Positions 26,477 to 34,762 of a stretch of 64,000 bases of DNA are shown one piece after another. Position numbers and translations under genes: made by a program. The stretch is from Allobosea thiooxidans. GTDB taxonomy: Bacteria > Pseudomonadota > Alphaproteobacteria > Rhizobiales > Beijerinckiaceae. The notes below the pieces were generated by a model that saw only the letters and a list, made by a program, of their open reading frames with translations, was not told the origin of the DNA and did no database searches. The stretch is taken from NCBI RefSeq assembly GCF_900168195.1, contig NZ_FUYX01000013.1:97729-161728 (forward strand), in the 5' to 3' direction. Numbering within the stretch: position 1 is the first letter of the stretch; each line of letters starts with the position of its first letter.

Positions 26477-26546
26477 CGCGGCTTAGGCCGGCGTGTGGCC
26501 GATCGATGGCGTCGCGAGCCGTCTTGCGCCAATGGCTGTCGCTCAT
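26301..26546 (-). pseudogene. 5' fragment of a small element gene with perfect ribosome site, fused out of frame
   Basis: An ATG at 26546 is preceded five bases away by AAGGAGG, one of the best Shine-Dalgarno sequences in the window. Its first 22 residues (MSDSHWRKTARDAIDRPH ...) look like a genuine N-terminus of a small phage-type protein. From about residue 23 on the frame becomes Arg/His-rich and simply runs out of frame through the fragment at 26276-26476. I interpret this as a gene start joined by a deletion or frameshift to the next gene. It may still be translated as an 81-residue aberrant peptide. Confidence 0.4.
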
Positions 26547-26764
26547 CCCCGCCTCCTTGGATCGAACGGCACGTTTCCGTGAGCTTCGGAAAGGGGATCG
26601 GGCTCGAATGCCGGTGCCAGCGCTGGGTAAGCTTTCGAAAATTGCTTTGCAGAGCGGACTTCACCCATTCTGAGGCAGCTGAGCTTGGGGCGCCGGCCCG
26701 AGAAACTCAGGTTCCGGCGCATTCTTCGAGGAACTTCCCCGCATTCGATTTGATGAGGCTGGCC

Positions 26765-27043
26765 ATGGCTTTCGTTTTCGATGCGCATACAGCACCGGAC
26801 CTCGCGAACTGGCGGCAGGGCGTTCGATTCTGCATGGTTGATGGAACCAGGCGAGCGACCTGCCTGATTGGCACTTCGACGCTGCGTGAGCTCGGGCCGG
26901 ATGAACTCGAAAGCGACAAGCAATGTCTCGCTCAGTTCTACTTGCACTGCGGCGTGATCGCGTCCGCTGCTGCGCGCCTGCTGGGGGCGGGTGTTTCCGA
27001 AGGCAATTCGATCGTGCAAGTCATGCTTGCGAACCTGCTCTGA
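26765..27043 (+). CDS. DUF1488-like small protein
   Basis: 92 residues. MAFVFDAHTAPDLANWRQGV followed by RFCMVDGTRRATCLIGTSTL and a C-terminal helical half resembles the DUF1488 family, small proteins of unknown function in alpha- and gammaproteobacteria. GAGG precedes the ATG at 26765. Base composition is lower in GC than the flanking core genes, in keeping with the element-derived surroundings. Confidence 0.55.
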   Translation: MAFVFDAHTAPDLANWRQGVRFCMVDGTRRATCLIGTSTLRELGPDELESDKQCLAQFYLHCGVIASAAARLLGAGVSEGNSIVQVMLANLL

Positions 27044-27327
27044 GAGTCCGTGCGACCGAGTGTGAGTTCCGTTCACTTGTGGTCCCGGGACGTCGCCGTG
27101 CGGCTCAGCCTCGGGACCGGCCCCGTAGGCCCGGCGATCGATCCGGGCGGCTGCCTTGGCTTTCGCCTTCAGCGCGGTATAGCGGTCGATCTCGGCGCGG
27201 AGCCGAGTCGAAGACGTCTTCGCCGCTGATCTGGCGGTTGCCTCTGCGGCCTGATTCGTAGAACCTGCACGAGAGTTTGCCGCAGCCAATCGAATACCAC
27301 CGCGGGCCGTTCGATGAACGGAAGCTT
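27044..27327. other. Gap of about 280 bases without a supported gene
   Basis: No open frame with a convincing start and codon pattern is seen on the plus strand. On the minus strand a frame starting at 27289 gives a Lys/Ala/Arg-rich helical stretch (about residues 25-55), but it then continues as the antisense of the DUF1488-like gene. It may be a decayed gene end; I make no call. Confidence 0.4.
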
Positions 27328-27819
27328 ATGAGCCGGCTGGACAGCTTCATTCGCCGCCTCGAGGCGCAGCGGGCAGTTTTGAACTGGGCGGCAGCTATGA
27401 TCCGGGATCGGGAGGGGCTCGTTCTGGAGCTAGGCCTCGGCAATGGGCGGACCTACGACCATCTGCGGGAGTTGCTTTCGGGCCGAGAGATCCATGTGTT
27501 TGACTTGGAGCCGAAGCCAAACCCGTTTTCCATGCCGCCCGCACAATTCCTCGTCGTCGGCGATATGGCAAAGACGCTTCCGGCGTTTGTGGAACAGCAT
27601 GGGGCGGCGGCGGTGCTTATCCATGTCGACGTCACGGTTGGCGTGCCCGAGCAAGACGCCGCCGCATTCGTGTGGTTGCCGGCCCATGTCGCAGCACTGG
27701 CAATGACCGGAGCGATCATCGTGAGCGGTTGGGCGCTCGAGCATGACAAGCTCGAGCCGTTGGCATTGCCTGACGAGGTTCCGGAAGGTCGATACTTTGC
27801 GTACAGACGCGCTGCGTAA
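27328..27819 (+). CDS. Small class I SAM-dependent methyltransferase
   Basis: 163 residues starting MSRLDSFIRRLEAQRAVLNW, with SAM-binding motif I at about 37-51 (LVLELGLGNGRTYDH) and the acidic end of strand 2 in IHVFDLEPKP. It matches the short Methyltransf_17-type group found in Rhizobiales; the acceptor is unknown. The ATG at 27328 has GGAAG upstream, while the longer frame from 27277 begins with TTG. It lies inside the scar between tRNA-Tyr and the catabolic cluster and appears intact. Confidence 0.75.
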   Translation: MSRLDSFIRRLEAQRAVLNWAAAMIRDREGLVLELGLGNGRTYDHLRELLSGREIHVFDLEPKPNPFSMPPAQFLVVGDMAKTLPAFVEQHGAAAVLIHVDVTVGVPEQDAAAFVWLPAHVAALAMTGAIIVSGWALEHDKLEPLALPDEVPEGRYFAYRRAA

Positions 27820-27967
27820 CTGCCGCCCTCCCTTCAGAGCCGGAATCCGCGCCTGCGTGAGGACGTTGATGGGGCCTCGGCCTACGATTCTCCTCGGGAC
27901 TATCCTCCGGCGCTCCGGTCAGCCGATCCTTGACGGAACGCAGATACCAACCATCGGCACGAAGCAG

Positions 27968-28087
27968 GTCGCGCGCCGGCTGAAGACGCTCGAGGACGAG
28001 AACGCCCCCCTCAGGAAGCCGCTGGCCGAGCAGTTGCTCGACAATGCGATCCCGAAGGCCGTCGCCGCAAAAATGCGGATGGTGTGA
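27968..28087 (+). pseudogene. Remnant of IS3-family transposase OrfA (C-terminus)
   Basis: The frame contains RLKTLEDENAPLRKPLAEQL then LDNAIPKAVAAKM before a stop. This is the leucine-zipper end of IS3-family OrfA, whose usual form is LKxLEDENAxLKKLLAEQxLDNAxLKD. Proline substitutions (APLRKP, AIP) break the helix, and neither the N-terminal HTH nor an OrfB follows. It is therefore a short, decayed insertion-sequence relic. Confidence 0.7.
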
Positions 28088-28432
28088 ATCGATTAGCCCG
28101 AACGCCTCGCCAGTTCGCCCGTGCCCATAAAGGGGGGGATTTTTCATATTAAAACTATCGGAATTCCTGGGGCATAACCTTTTGGAATGCCTGATGAAGC
28201 AATTGGAATTTGACGTTAATACCTACAGAATGCGAGATTTCTGAGTAAGACAACGTCATGCGAAGCAATCGCGTGGCGGATTATTTTCGTATTCGTCCCT
28301 TCGGCGCCAATTCTACTGTGCGACTTGGCGGGATGATCGCTGGGGCTGCGTGAGTCTGTCGGCAGGCGCGGACGCCTGGCCACGGCGGCTCCGGCGCCGC
28401 ACATCGCATTCCGTAACTCTAAGGACCTCTCC
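28088..28432. other. AT-richer control region upstream of the catabolic cluster
   Basis: 345 bases, clearly lower in GC than the neighbours, with no supported gene. It includes AT-rich stretches at 28139-28165 and 28195-28260 suitable for a promoter and the LysR-type box at 28174-28188. A 31-codon frame begins at 28258 but has no good ribosome site. Confidence 0.6.
28174..28188. promoter_or_regulatory. Putative LysR box 1 (ATAACC-N4-GGAAT)
   Basis: ATAACCTTTTGGAAT. Sixteen bases (28173-28188) are identical to those at 34762-34777, and the same half-sites recur at 30790-30804. It contains T-N11-A (TAACCTTTTGGAA), the general LysR recognition pattern, and lies about 245 bases before the first gene of the cluster. 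Confidence 0.65.
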
Positions 28433-29560
28433 ATGACTCGGGCCGTTACAACCTACGCTGTCATCGGGGCGACGGAGCACGCGCTCGCGCTCGCGGCGGA
28501 GCTTAGTCTGGCCGGCAATCGGGTCATCGTGGCGGAGCAGGCGGCTCGCAAGGCAGCCCTGGATGCGCTGGCTGCCGCGCCCGGCCTTGACGTCGACTGT
28601 CAGGTCGAGAGCGTCGTCGGCGGCAAGCAGCGTGCGCTGGTGACCGGTATCGAGGTCGCCCCCGCTATCACGGCTGCTGTCGAGGCTGCGGAGGTCCTGA
28701 TCTTCATGACGCCACAGACGGCTTATGAGGAAATCCTGACCGCATCTGCCGGAAGCCTGCGTAACGATCAGATCATCCTGCTCTGCCCGGGTGGTCTTGG
28801 CGGAGCGCTGCTGGTTGCCGGGATCGCGGCGAAGGCGGGCGCTCCCGATCTGCTCGTGGCCCAGACCTCCGCGATGCCGCTGGGTGGCCGCAATGCCGGC
28901 CCAAATGCTCTGCGTATCGCCAGCAAGAAGAAGATCCTGCCCGTGGGCGTCTTCCCGGCCTCGCGCACGCAGGAACTGCTGGAGCGGCTCGCCGCGGACT
29001 TCCCGCAACTGATCGCCAACGCCAACGCCATCGAGACCGGCTTCGCCGGCGCCGCGATGGGACTCCATCCCATCCCGATGATCATGAATGCGGCCCGCAT
29101 CGAGGCGGACGGCCCCTATGTCTACGACAGCTACGAGATCACCCCGAGCATCGCCCGGGTCATCGATGCGGTCGATGCCGAGCGGCAGCAGATCCTGAAG
29201 GCGCTCGGCGCCCCGCTGACGACCTTCGCCGATATCCTGAAGCAATCCTATGGCGTTCCCGGCGACAGCTTCTATGAGGTCGTTCACGCCGTGCCGGGTT
29301 ACAAGCAGGTCAAGAGTCCCCCGGACCTGCGCTATCGCTATCTCAGCGAGGATGTTCCCACCCAACTCGTCCCGGCTGTCGCACTGGCGCGGGCGCTGGG
29401 CGTCGCGACGCCGATGCTCGACGCGACCGTGAACTACACCAACGCCATGCATGGCTGCGATTACTGGCAGAGCGGCTGGAACCTCGAGAAGCTTGGCCTG
29501 GATGGGCTCGATGCGGCCGGGATCGCGGCGCTGCTCGCAAGCGGTTTCGATGCGCGCTGA
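28433..29560 (+). CDS. NAD/NADP octopine/nopaline dehydrogenase family protein
   Basis: 375 residues in two parts: an N-terminal Rossmann domain (1-190) and the C-terminal octopine-dehydrogenase helical domain (about 190-340), where GFAGAAMGLHPIPMIMNAAR is the recognisable catalytic-type segment with its histidine. The nucleotide loop reads GATEHALALA, differing from the standard GxGxxG, so cofactor choice is uncertain. Family enzymes couple an amino acid to a keto acid by reductive amination or run in reverse to break opines. Here it opens a catabolic cluster with oxidases and a solute importer, so breakdown of an opine-like secondary amine is the likely role. Confidence 0.85.
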   Translation: MTRAVTTYAVIGATEHALALAAELSLAGNRVIVAEQAARKAALDALAAAPGLDVDCQVESVVGGKQRALVTGIEVAPAITAAVEAAEVLIFMTPQTAYEEILTASAGSLRNDQIILLCPGGLGGALLVAGIAAKAGAPDLLVAQTSAMPLGGRNAGPNALRIASKKKILPVGVFPASRTQELLERLAADFPQLIANANAIETGFAGAAMGLHPIPMIMNAARIEADGPYVYDSYEITPSIARVIDAVDAERQQILKALGAPLTTFADILKQSYGVPGDSFYEVVHAVPGYKQVKSPPDLRYRYLSEDVPTQLVPAVALARALGVATPMLDATVNYTNAMHGCDYWQSGWNLEKLGLDGLDAAGIAALLASGFDAR

Positions 29561-29603
29561 GCGCGGCCCTACCTGACCAGATGGACCACGGGGCCACCCA
29601 GCC

Positions 29604-30740
29604 ATGAACATCGTCGTGATAGGCGCCGGCATCGTCGGCGCGAATGTCGCCTTCCGGCTCGTTGAAGGCGGGGCAAAAGTCACGGTGGTCGAGGCCGGGC
29701 GTGTCGGAGACGGCACCTCGGCGCGAAGCTTCGCCTGGACCAATGCTCATCGCAAGACACCGCGCGCCTATCACGACCTGAACATCGGCGGCATGCAGGC
29801 GCATCGCGCGTTGCGCGAAAGATTTCCGCAGGGCGGCTGGTGGCACGGCGCTGGGACCGTCGAATGGGCTGCGCCCGGCGAGGACCGCGACGTCTTCAAC
29901 GATCGCGTCGAACGCCTGCGCGACTGGGGCTATGCGGCGGAGATCATCGACCGCGCGCGGTTGCGGGAGATCGAGCCGGATATCGACCCGGTTGCCGTGG
30001 GCGATGCGCCGATCGGCTTCTTCCCCGATGAAGGCTGGGTCGATCCCGTCCTGATCACCCATACGCTCCTGCGTGAGGCCGTACGGCTGGGCGCTACGCT
30101 GCTGACCGAGCAGGGTCCGGCGAGACTCGTCGTTCGCGGCGGCAAGGCGGTCGGCGTCGCCTGTGCGGCGGGCGAGATTCCGGCCGACCTCGTCGTGAAC
30201 TGTACCGGGTGCTGGTCGAACTCGATCACGGACGAGAAGCGCCTTCAGGTTCCGCTCGCGCCGACCTCCGGGATGCTCGCCTATACGGCCCCGGTCGCCG
30301 CCAATCTGCGCACGGTCGTTCTGGCCGCACAGTGCCACATGCGGGCGGACGGGGCAGGACGGATCGTGATCCGGCAGGATCACTATGATCGCACCATCTT
30401 GCCGGGCACCCCTGTCGACACCGCCCTTCGCGAGGCGAGCGAACTGGTCGCGATCGCGGCGCAGGTCGTGCCGTCGATCGGCCGGGCGAAGGCCGAGGCG
30501 GTCCGCATCGGTGTCCGGGCGCTCCCTGCCGACGGCAAGCCGGCGATCGGGCCCATCGGAGGGTTGGCGGGCTACTACGTCGCCGTGACGCATAGCGGCG
30601 TCACGCTCGCCCCTTTCCTGGGCCAACTGATCACCGAAGAAATCCTGTCCGGCAAGGAACGCAACGAACTCGCGGCCTTCAGGCCGGACCGGTTTCATCA
30701 GGAGAACGCGCCAGCGGCCGTCGCCTGGCGGGAGGATTGA
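29604..30740 (+). CDS. FAD-dependent oxidoreductase (DAO family)
   Basis: 378-residue flavoprotein of the D-amino-acid oxidase/glycine oxidase fold. The dinucleotide-binding GAGIVGANVAFRL is at residues 7-19 with the strand-2 acid in VVEAGRVG, and the C-terminal FAD contact HSGVTLAPFLGQLI near 332-345. Such enzymes oxidise C-N bonds of amino acids, sarcosine-like amines or opines. It is 43 bp downstream of the octopine-dehydrogenase-family gene and likely in its operon. It has about the same size as, but is distinct from, the DAO proteins at 34850 and 37636. Confidence 0.88.
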   Translation: MNIVVIGAGIVGANVAFRLVEGGAKVTVVEAGRVGDGTSARSFAWTNAHRKTPRAYHDLNIGGMQAHRALRERFPQGGWWHGAGTVEWAAPGEDRDVFNDRVERLRDWGYAAEIIDRARLREIEPDIDPVAVGDAPIGFFPDEGWVDPVLITHTLLREAVRLGATLLTEQGPARLVVRGGKAVGVACAAGEIPADLVVNCTGCWSNSITDEKRLQVPLAPTSGMLAYTAPVAANLRTVVLAAQCHMRADGAGRIVIRQDHYDRTILPGTPVDTALREASELVAIAAQVVPSIGRAKAEAVRIGVRALPADGKPAIGPIGGLAGYYVAVTHSGVTLAPFLGQLITEEILSGKERNELAAFRPDRFHQENAPAAVAWRED

Positions 30741-30789
30741 GCTGGGCGAGACGCACCCTGTCGCCGGAATATTACTTCGGCCGGAGTCT

Positions 30790-30804
30790 ATAACCTGCAG
30801 GAAT
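30790..30804. promoter_or_regulatory. Putative LysR box 2 (ATAACC-N4-GGAAT)
   Basis: ATAACCTGCAGGAAT, sharing both half-sites and spacing with boxes 1 and 3 but with a different four-base centre, which argues that the half-sites are what is conserved. It is 85 bases upstream of the binding-protein gene start. Confidence 0.65.
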
Positions 30805-30889
30805 AGGCTTCCGGCGATTTCGACTTGGACATGTCCAAGCTGCGCCCGTCATCATCAGACCAGAAAAATACCATCTCGGAGGTTCGAAC

Positions 30890-32440
30890 ATGATCAAGGC
30901 TGCGTTGCGGCTCTCCTGCCTGGCCCTTACCGTCTGCCTGCCCGCGCTGGCCACGGCCCAGGAGGTGGTGCTGAGGGCGAGCTCGGGCGCCGGCGACGTG
31001 TCGACGCTCGATGCCCATCGCGCCAGCGCCACGAGCGACAAGGCCATGGTCGGCTGGATCTATAACGGCCTCGTCCGCTTCAAGCCCGGCAGCGCCGATC
31101 CCAAGGACCTCGAGGCCGATCTGGCCGAGCGCTGGGAGCGCAGCGCCGACGGCAAGGTCTGGACCTTCTACCTGCGCAAAGGCGTGAAATTCCACGGCAG
31201 CTGGGGCGAGATGACCGCGGACGACGTGGTCTACTCGCTGACCCGGTCGGGCGACCCCAAGCGTTCCACCTTCGCGAACGACTTCCGCGCCATCGAGAAG
31301 ATCGAGAAGGTCGACGACTACACCGTTCGCGTCTCGCTGAAATATCCTGACGTCAACTTCCTTGGCCGCGTCTCGAACTACCATGGCGGCAACATCGTGA
31401 GCCGCAAGGCCGCCGAGGAACTCGGCGACAAGTTCGGCGCCAATCCCGTCGGGACCGGTCCGTTCCAGTTCGTCGAGATGGTGACGCAGCAATATGTGAA
31501 GCTCGCCGCTCACAAGGACTATTTCCGCGGCAAGCCCAAGATCGACACCATCATGGCCCGCGCCATCGCGTCCGACAGCGCCCGCGAGCTCGCCTTCAGC
31601 TCCGGCGAGATCGACCTGATGTACGGCAAGCGCGAGCAGCGCTGGGTCGATAACGCCCGCAAGCGCGGCGGCTTCAACGTCGACGTTTTCGCACCCGGCG
31701 AGTTCCGTACGCTGAGCCTGAACCGGACCATGCCGCCGCTGGACAATGTGAAGGTCCGCCAGGCGGTGGCGGCGGCCATCAATGTCGACGACCTCGTCCG
31801 CTTCGTCGGCAAGGATGTCGGCCCCAAGGGTTGCTCCGTGGTGCCCCCCGGCTATCTCGGCGAGGATTGCTCGGCCGCCTACAAGTTCGACCTCGCCAAG
31901 TCGAAGGCCCTGCTGGCAGAGGCGGGATTCAAGGACGGCTTCACGATCAAGTCGATCGTCTCGAACATCTCGGCGCAGCAGCCCTTCATGGAGATCATCC
32001 AGTCGCAACTGGCCAAGGTCGGGATCAAGCTGGACATGCAGGTCGTCGACCACGCCACCTATCAGGCGCAATCGCGCAAGAACCTGAGCGGCATGGTCTT
32101 CTACGGTGCGGCCCGTTTCCCGATCGCAGATACCTATCTGTCGGAGTTCTTCCACTCGCGCGCGATCGTCGGCACGCCCACCGGCGTCACGAACTTCTCG
32201 CACTGTTCCGTGGCGGATGCCGAGATCGACGCTGCGCGCATCGAGGCCGATCCGGCCAAGCAGTTGGCTCTCTGGAAGGAAGCCCAGCGCAAGATCATGG
32301 AGGATGTCTGCGCCATCCCGCTGTTCGAGTTGCGCCAGGTTTGGGCGCATAGCGACCGCCTCGATTTCGGCTACGAGCTCAAGGGCGCGATGAACCTCGC
32401 CCCGCCGATCACCGAGCTCACCACCGTGAAGGCGCAGTGA
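30890..32440 (+). CDS. ABC transporter substrate-binding protein, family 5
   Basis: 516-residue periplasmic binding protein of the dipeptide/opine/nickel class (SBP family 5). Signal peptide about 1-23 (ending ATA-QE). Class features: GDVSTLDAHRA near the mature start, AERWERSADGKVWTFYLRKG at about 80-100, and NPVGTGPFQFVE near 189-200. It presents its ligand to the permeases encoded at 38772-40573. Because all surrounding enzymes act on C-N bonds, the ligand is probably an opine-like or amino-acid-derived compound. GGAGG is positioned before the ATG; LysR box 2 lies upstream. Confidence 0.92.
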   Translation: MIKAALRLSCLALTVCLPALATAQEVVLRASSGAGDVSTLDAHRASATSDKAMVGWIYNGLVRFKPGSADPKDLEADLAERWERSADGKVWTFYLRKGVKFHGSWGEMTADDVVYSLTRSGDPKRSTFANDFRAIEKIEKVDDYTVRVSLKYPDVNFLGRVSNYHGGNIVSRKAAEELGDKFGANPVGTGPFQFVEMVTQQYVKLAAHKDYFRGKPKIDTIMARAIASDSARELAFSSGEIDLMYGKREQRWVDNARKRGGFNVDVFAPGEFRTLSLNRTMPPLDNVKVRQAVAAAINVDDLVRFVGKDVGPKGCSVVPPGYLGEDCSAAYKFDLAKSKALLAEAGFKDGFTIKSIVSNISAQQPFMEIIQSQLAKVGIKLDMQVVDHATYQAQSRKNLSGMVFYGAARFPIADTYLSEFFHSRAIVGTPTGVTNFSHCSVADAEIDAARIEADPAKQLALWKEAQRKIMEDVCAIPLFELRQVWAHSDRLDFGYELKGAMNLAPPITELTTVKAQ

Positions 32441-32460
32441 GCCGGGCTGCGTACTGATCC

Positions 32461-33819
32461 ATGACCAGCACGATCGAGGCGCTCGCCGCCTATGTCCATG
32501 CGGCGCGCGCGGCGCCGCTCACGACGGAAGCGCGCGAGGCCGCCTTGCGGTGCATTCTCGATCTCGTCGCCGCGGCCGCTTCCGGTGTCGATGCGCCGGG
32601 GCCGCGCGCCGCACGCAGCGCGGCGCGCATGTTGTACGGGGCCGGGGACTATCCGATCTGGTTCACCGGGGAACGGTCCAGCCTCCTGGGGGCCGTCTGG
32701 GCGAACTGCGCCGCCGCGGCGGCGCTCGACATCGACGACGGACACAGGATCGCCCGTGGCCATCCTGGCGCCGCGATCATTCCCGCAGCCTTTGCCGTCG
32801 CCCAGCAGGTCGGTGCTGCGGTCGATGATCTGCTGAAGGCGATCGTCGTCGGCTATGAGGTGGGCGTCTCGGTCGGCGCTGCGCGGCGCTTCTATGCCAA
32901 TACGGGCATGTGGTCGGGCTACGGCGTCGTCGCTGCGGCCGGGCTGCTGAAGGGCACGCCCCCGGAGCAGCTTGCGCAGGCCTTCGCCATTGCCGGCGCC
33001 AGCGCGCCAAACCAGCTACATGCCGGAGCGGGGCCGGCCTTTCCGGCGCTGGAGGGGACGGATGTCAAGGAAGGCATCCCGTGGTCTGATGTAACGGCGA
33101 TCTCCGCGCTCGCGCTCGCCGAGAACGGACATAGCGGTCCGCTCGCCTTGCTCGATACGGACAGCCATTTCCGCAGCGCGGAGATTGTCGCCGGGCTCGG
33201 CGACAATCTCTACATTGCCCGCAGCTACTTCAAGTTCCTTTGCTGCTGCAGGCATGTCCATGCGCCGGTGGAGGCACTGCTTGAACTGATGGCCCGGCAT
33301 GCCATCGCCGCCGACGCGATCGAGGCGATCGAGGTCGACAGCTATAGCGGCGCGCTGAGGCTGACCAACCGTCCGGACCCGGAAGGGTTCACGGAGATCC
33401 AGTTCAGCATCCCCTATTGCCTGGGCCTGGTCGCCCTGCACGGTCGCGAGGCATTGCTGCCGCTCACCGCGGATTTCGTCGAGCGGCCGGAGATCGTCGC
33501 CATTGCGCGCAAGGTTTCGCTCCGGCTCGACCCTGAGATCGAGGCCCGTTTCCCTGCGGAAACGCTGACCCGCGTGACCATCGAGGCAGGTGGGCGCCGC
33601 TACGTCTCCGGGATCACCGCGCCGCGCGGTGAGGCGAGCGCGCCGCCATCGTGGCAGGAGCTCGAGGAAAAGCTGCGCATCGTCACGCGCCGCACCGCAG
33701 GGGATGTGCAGCAAGACCGGCTCCTCGGTGCGGTCGACGGGCTGCGCCGGGGCGATCTTGGCGCACTCGTCGCTGCCTTCCGCGAATTGCGGCTGGGCGG
33801 GCCGGCGTCTCCAGCCTGA
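32461..33819 (+). CDS. MmgE/PrpD family protein
   Basis: 452 residues of the MmgE/PrpD fold (2-methylcitrate dehydratase, iminodisuccinate epimerase and relatives). The N-terminal helical domain contains the conserved AAALDIDDGHRIARGHPGAA segment (about 81-100) and the family's WSGYGVVAAAGLLKG helix near 150. It lies 20 bp after the binding-protein gene. Members catalyse dehydration, isomerisation or epimerisation of polycarboxylic acids; here it might process a released acid moiety of the imported compound. Confidence 0.85.
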   Translation: MTSTIEALAAYVHAARAAPLTTEAREAALRCILDLVAAAASGVDAPGPRAARSAARMLYGAGDYPIWFTGERSSLLGAVWANCAAAAALDIDDGHRIARGHPGAAIIPAAFAVAQQVGAAVDDLLKAIVVGYEVGVSVGAARRFYANTGMWSGYGVVAAAGLLKGTPPEQLAQAFAIAGASAPNQLHAGAGPAFPALEGTDVKEGIPWSDVTAISALALAENGHSGPLALLDTDSHFRSAEIVAGLGDNLYIARSYFKFLCCCRHVHAPVEALLELMARHAIAADAIEAIEVDSYSGALRLTNRPDPEGFTEIQFSIPYCLGLVALHGREALLPLTADFVERPEIVAIARKVSLRLDPEIEARFPAETLTRVTIEAGGRRYVSGITAPRGEASAPPSWQELEEKLRIVTRRTAGDVQQDRLLGAVDGLRRGDLGALVAAFRELRLGGPASPA

Positions 33820-33841
33820 CGGGCCGGCAAGCCGTTTCGCG

Positions 33842-34759
33842 TCAATCCATCGCGGGCATGCTGTGGGAAATCTCCGCCGCGACCTCGCGGGCGGCCTCCA
33901 GGAATGCATCGACGAGCCGCGCATTGCGGCTGTCGCGGACGCGGCAGAGATAGAAGTCGAGCTGGATCGCCGGCTCGAAACGGCGGATCGCCAGCTTGTC
34001 GCGCAGGCCGCCGACAATCAGCGGATGCACGAGCGAGACGCCGGCACCGGCGGCCACGAATTCGCACAAGGTCGGCGAGACGTTCACCACCATGACCGTA
34101 TTGGGGACTACGCCATGTGCTTTGAGCGTGGCAGTGGTACGCAGGCTGGTGTGGCTCTCCGGGTCGAAGGAAATGAATGGCTGACCGATCAGATCCTCGG
34201 GTCGGATCACGGATTTCGCGGCCAGCGGGTGATCGAGCGGCGCGATGAAGACCACGGGATGGCCCATCATCGGCTCAGTGTCGGTATAGGGGTTGTCGAT
34301 CGGCGCGATCACCAGGCCGACATCGAGCTTTCGGTCCACGATCCCTTCCGTGATCCATTGTGAACTGCGCGACTGGACGGAGCAGAACACCCCCGGCTGC
34401 CGCGCGAGAAACGCCGTCGTCGAGCGCTCGATGAAGGAGCCGGAAAGAGCGGGCATCACGCCGATGAGCAGGCGGCCCTGCTCGTCGCGGCGGATGGTCT
34501 CGACCGCGTTCTCCACCTGGCGGAGGCCGGCGAAGATGCGATCGACCTCGCTGTAGAGTCGCATGCCATTGGGTGTCGGCGCGAGGCGGCCCTTCACCCG
34601 CTCGAACAGGCGCAGGCTCGTGTCTTCCTCCAGATGCGCGACCAGCTTGCTGATTGCGGGCTGGGAGACGTTCATCACTTCGGCGGCGCGGCTCACCGTG
34701 CCGTGTTCGATGACGGCCTTGAAGGCTTCTACTTGGCGGAGATTGAGCTGGCGCGCCAT
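33842..34759 (-). CDS. LysR-family transcriptional regulator (OccR/NocR-like)
   Basis: 305 residues. The winged HTH (about 4-62) reads LNLRQVEAFKAVIEHGTVSR and NVSQPAISKLVAHLE, closest in style to the octopine/nopaline regulators OccR and NocR; the rest is a LysR substrate domain for a co-inducer. It is divergent from the FAD oxidoreductase at 34850 and sits inside the cluster it presumably controls. The ATG at 34759 begins the family N-terminus; the much longer open frame upstream is not used. LysR box 3 starts three bases upstream of the start codon and overlaps its ribosome site (AAAAGG), which suggests self-repression. Confidence 0.92.
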   Translation of the reverse strand: MARQLNLRQVEAFKAVIEHGTVSRAAEVMNVSQPAISKLVAHLEEDTSLRLFERVKGRLAPTPNGMRLYSEVDRIFAGLRQVENAVETIRRDEQGRLLIGVMPALSGSFIERSTTAFLARQPGVFCSVQSRSSQWITEGIVDRKLDVGLVIAPIDNPYTDTEPMMGHPVVFIAPLDHPLAAKSVIRPEDLIGQPFISFDPESHTSLRTTATLKAHGVVPNTVMVVNVSPTLCEFVAAGAGVSLVHPLIVGGLRDKLAIRRFEPAIQLDFYLCRVRDSRNARLVDAFLEAAREVAAEISHSMPAMD

Positions 34760-34762
34760 GTC

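Noticed and set aside
26543..27289. Minus-strand open frame of 248 codons in the tRNA-Tyr scar
   Set aside because: Most of it is antisense to the DUF1488-like gene; only the first 55 codons look protein-like, which is not enough for a call.
28120..28150. G-rich tract (aaaggggggga) as a second copy of the tRNA-Tyr acceptor end, i.e. an att repeat
   Set aside because: Only a G-run matches; there is no TTCGAGTCCTGC-type flank, so it is not a credible attachment repeat.
28258..28353. 31-codon frame in the leader before the octopine-dehydrogenase-like gene, possibly a leader peptide
   Set aside because: No clear ribosome site, no attenuator-like hairpins and no codon bias towards one amino acid.
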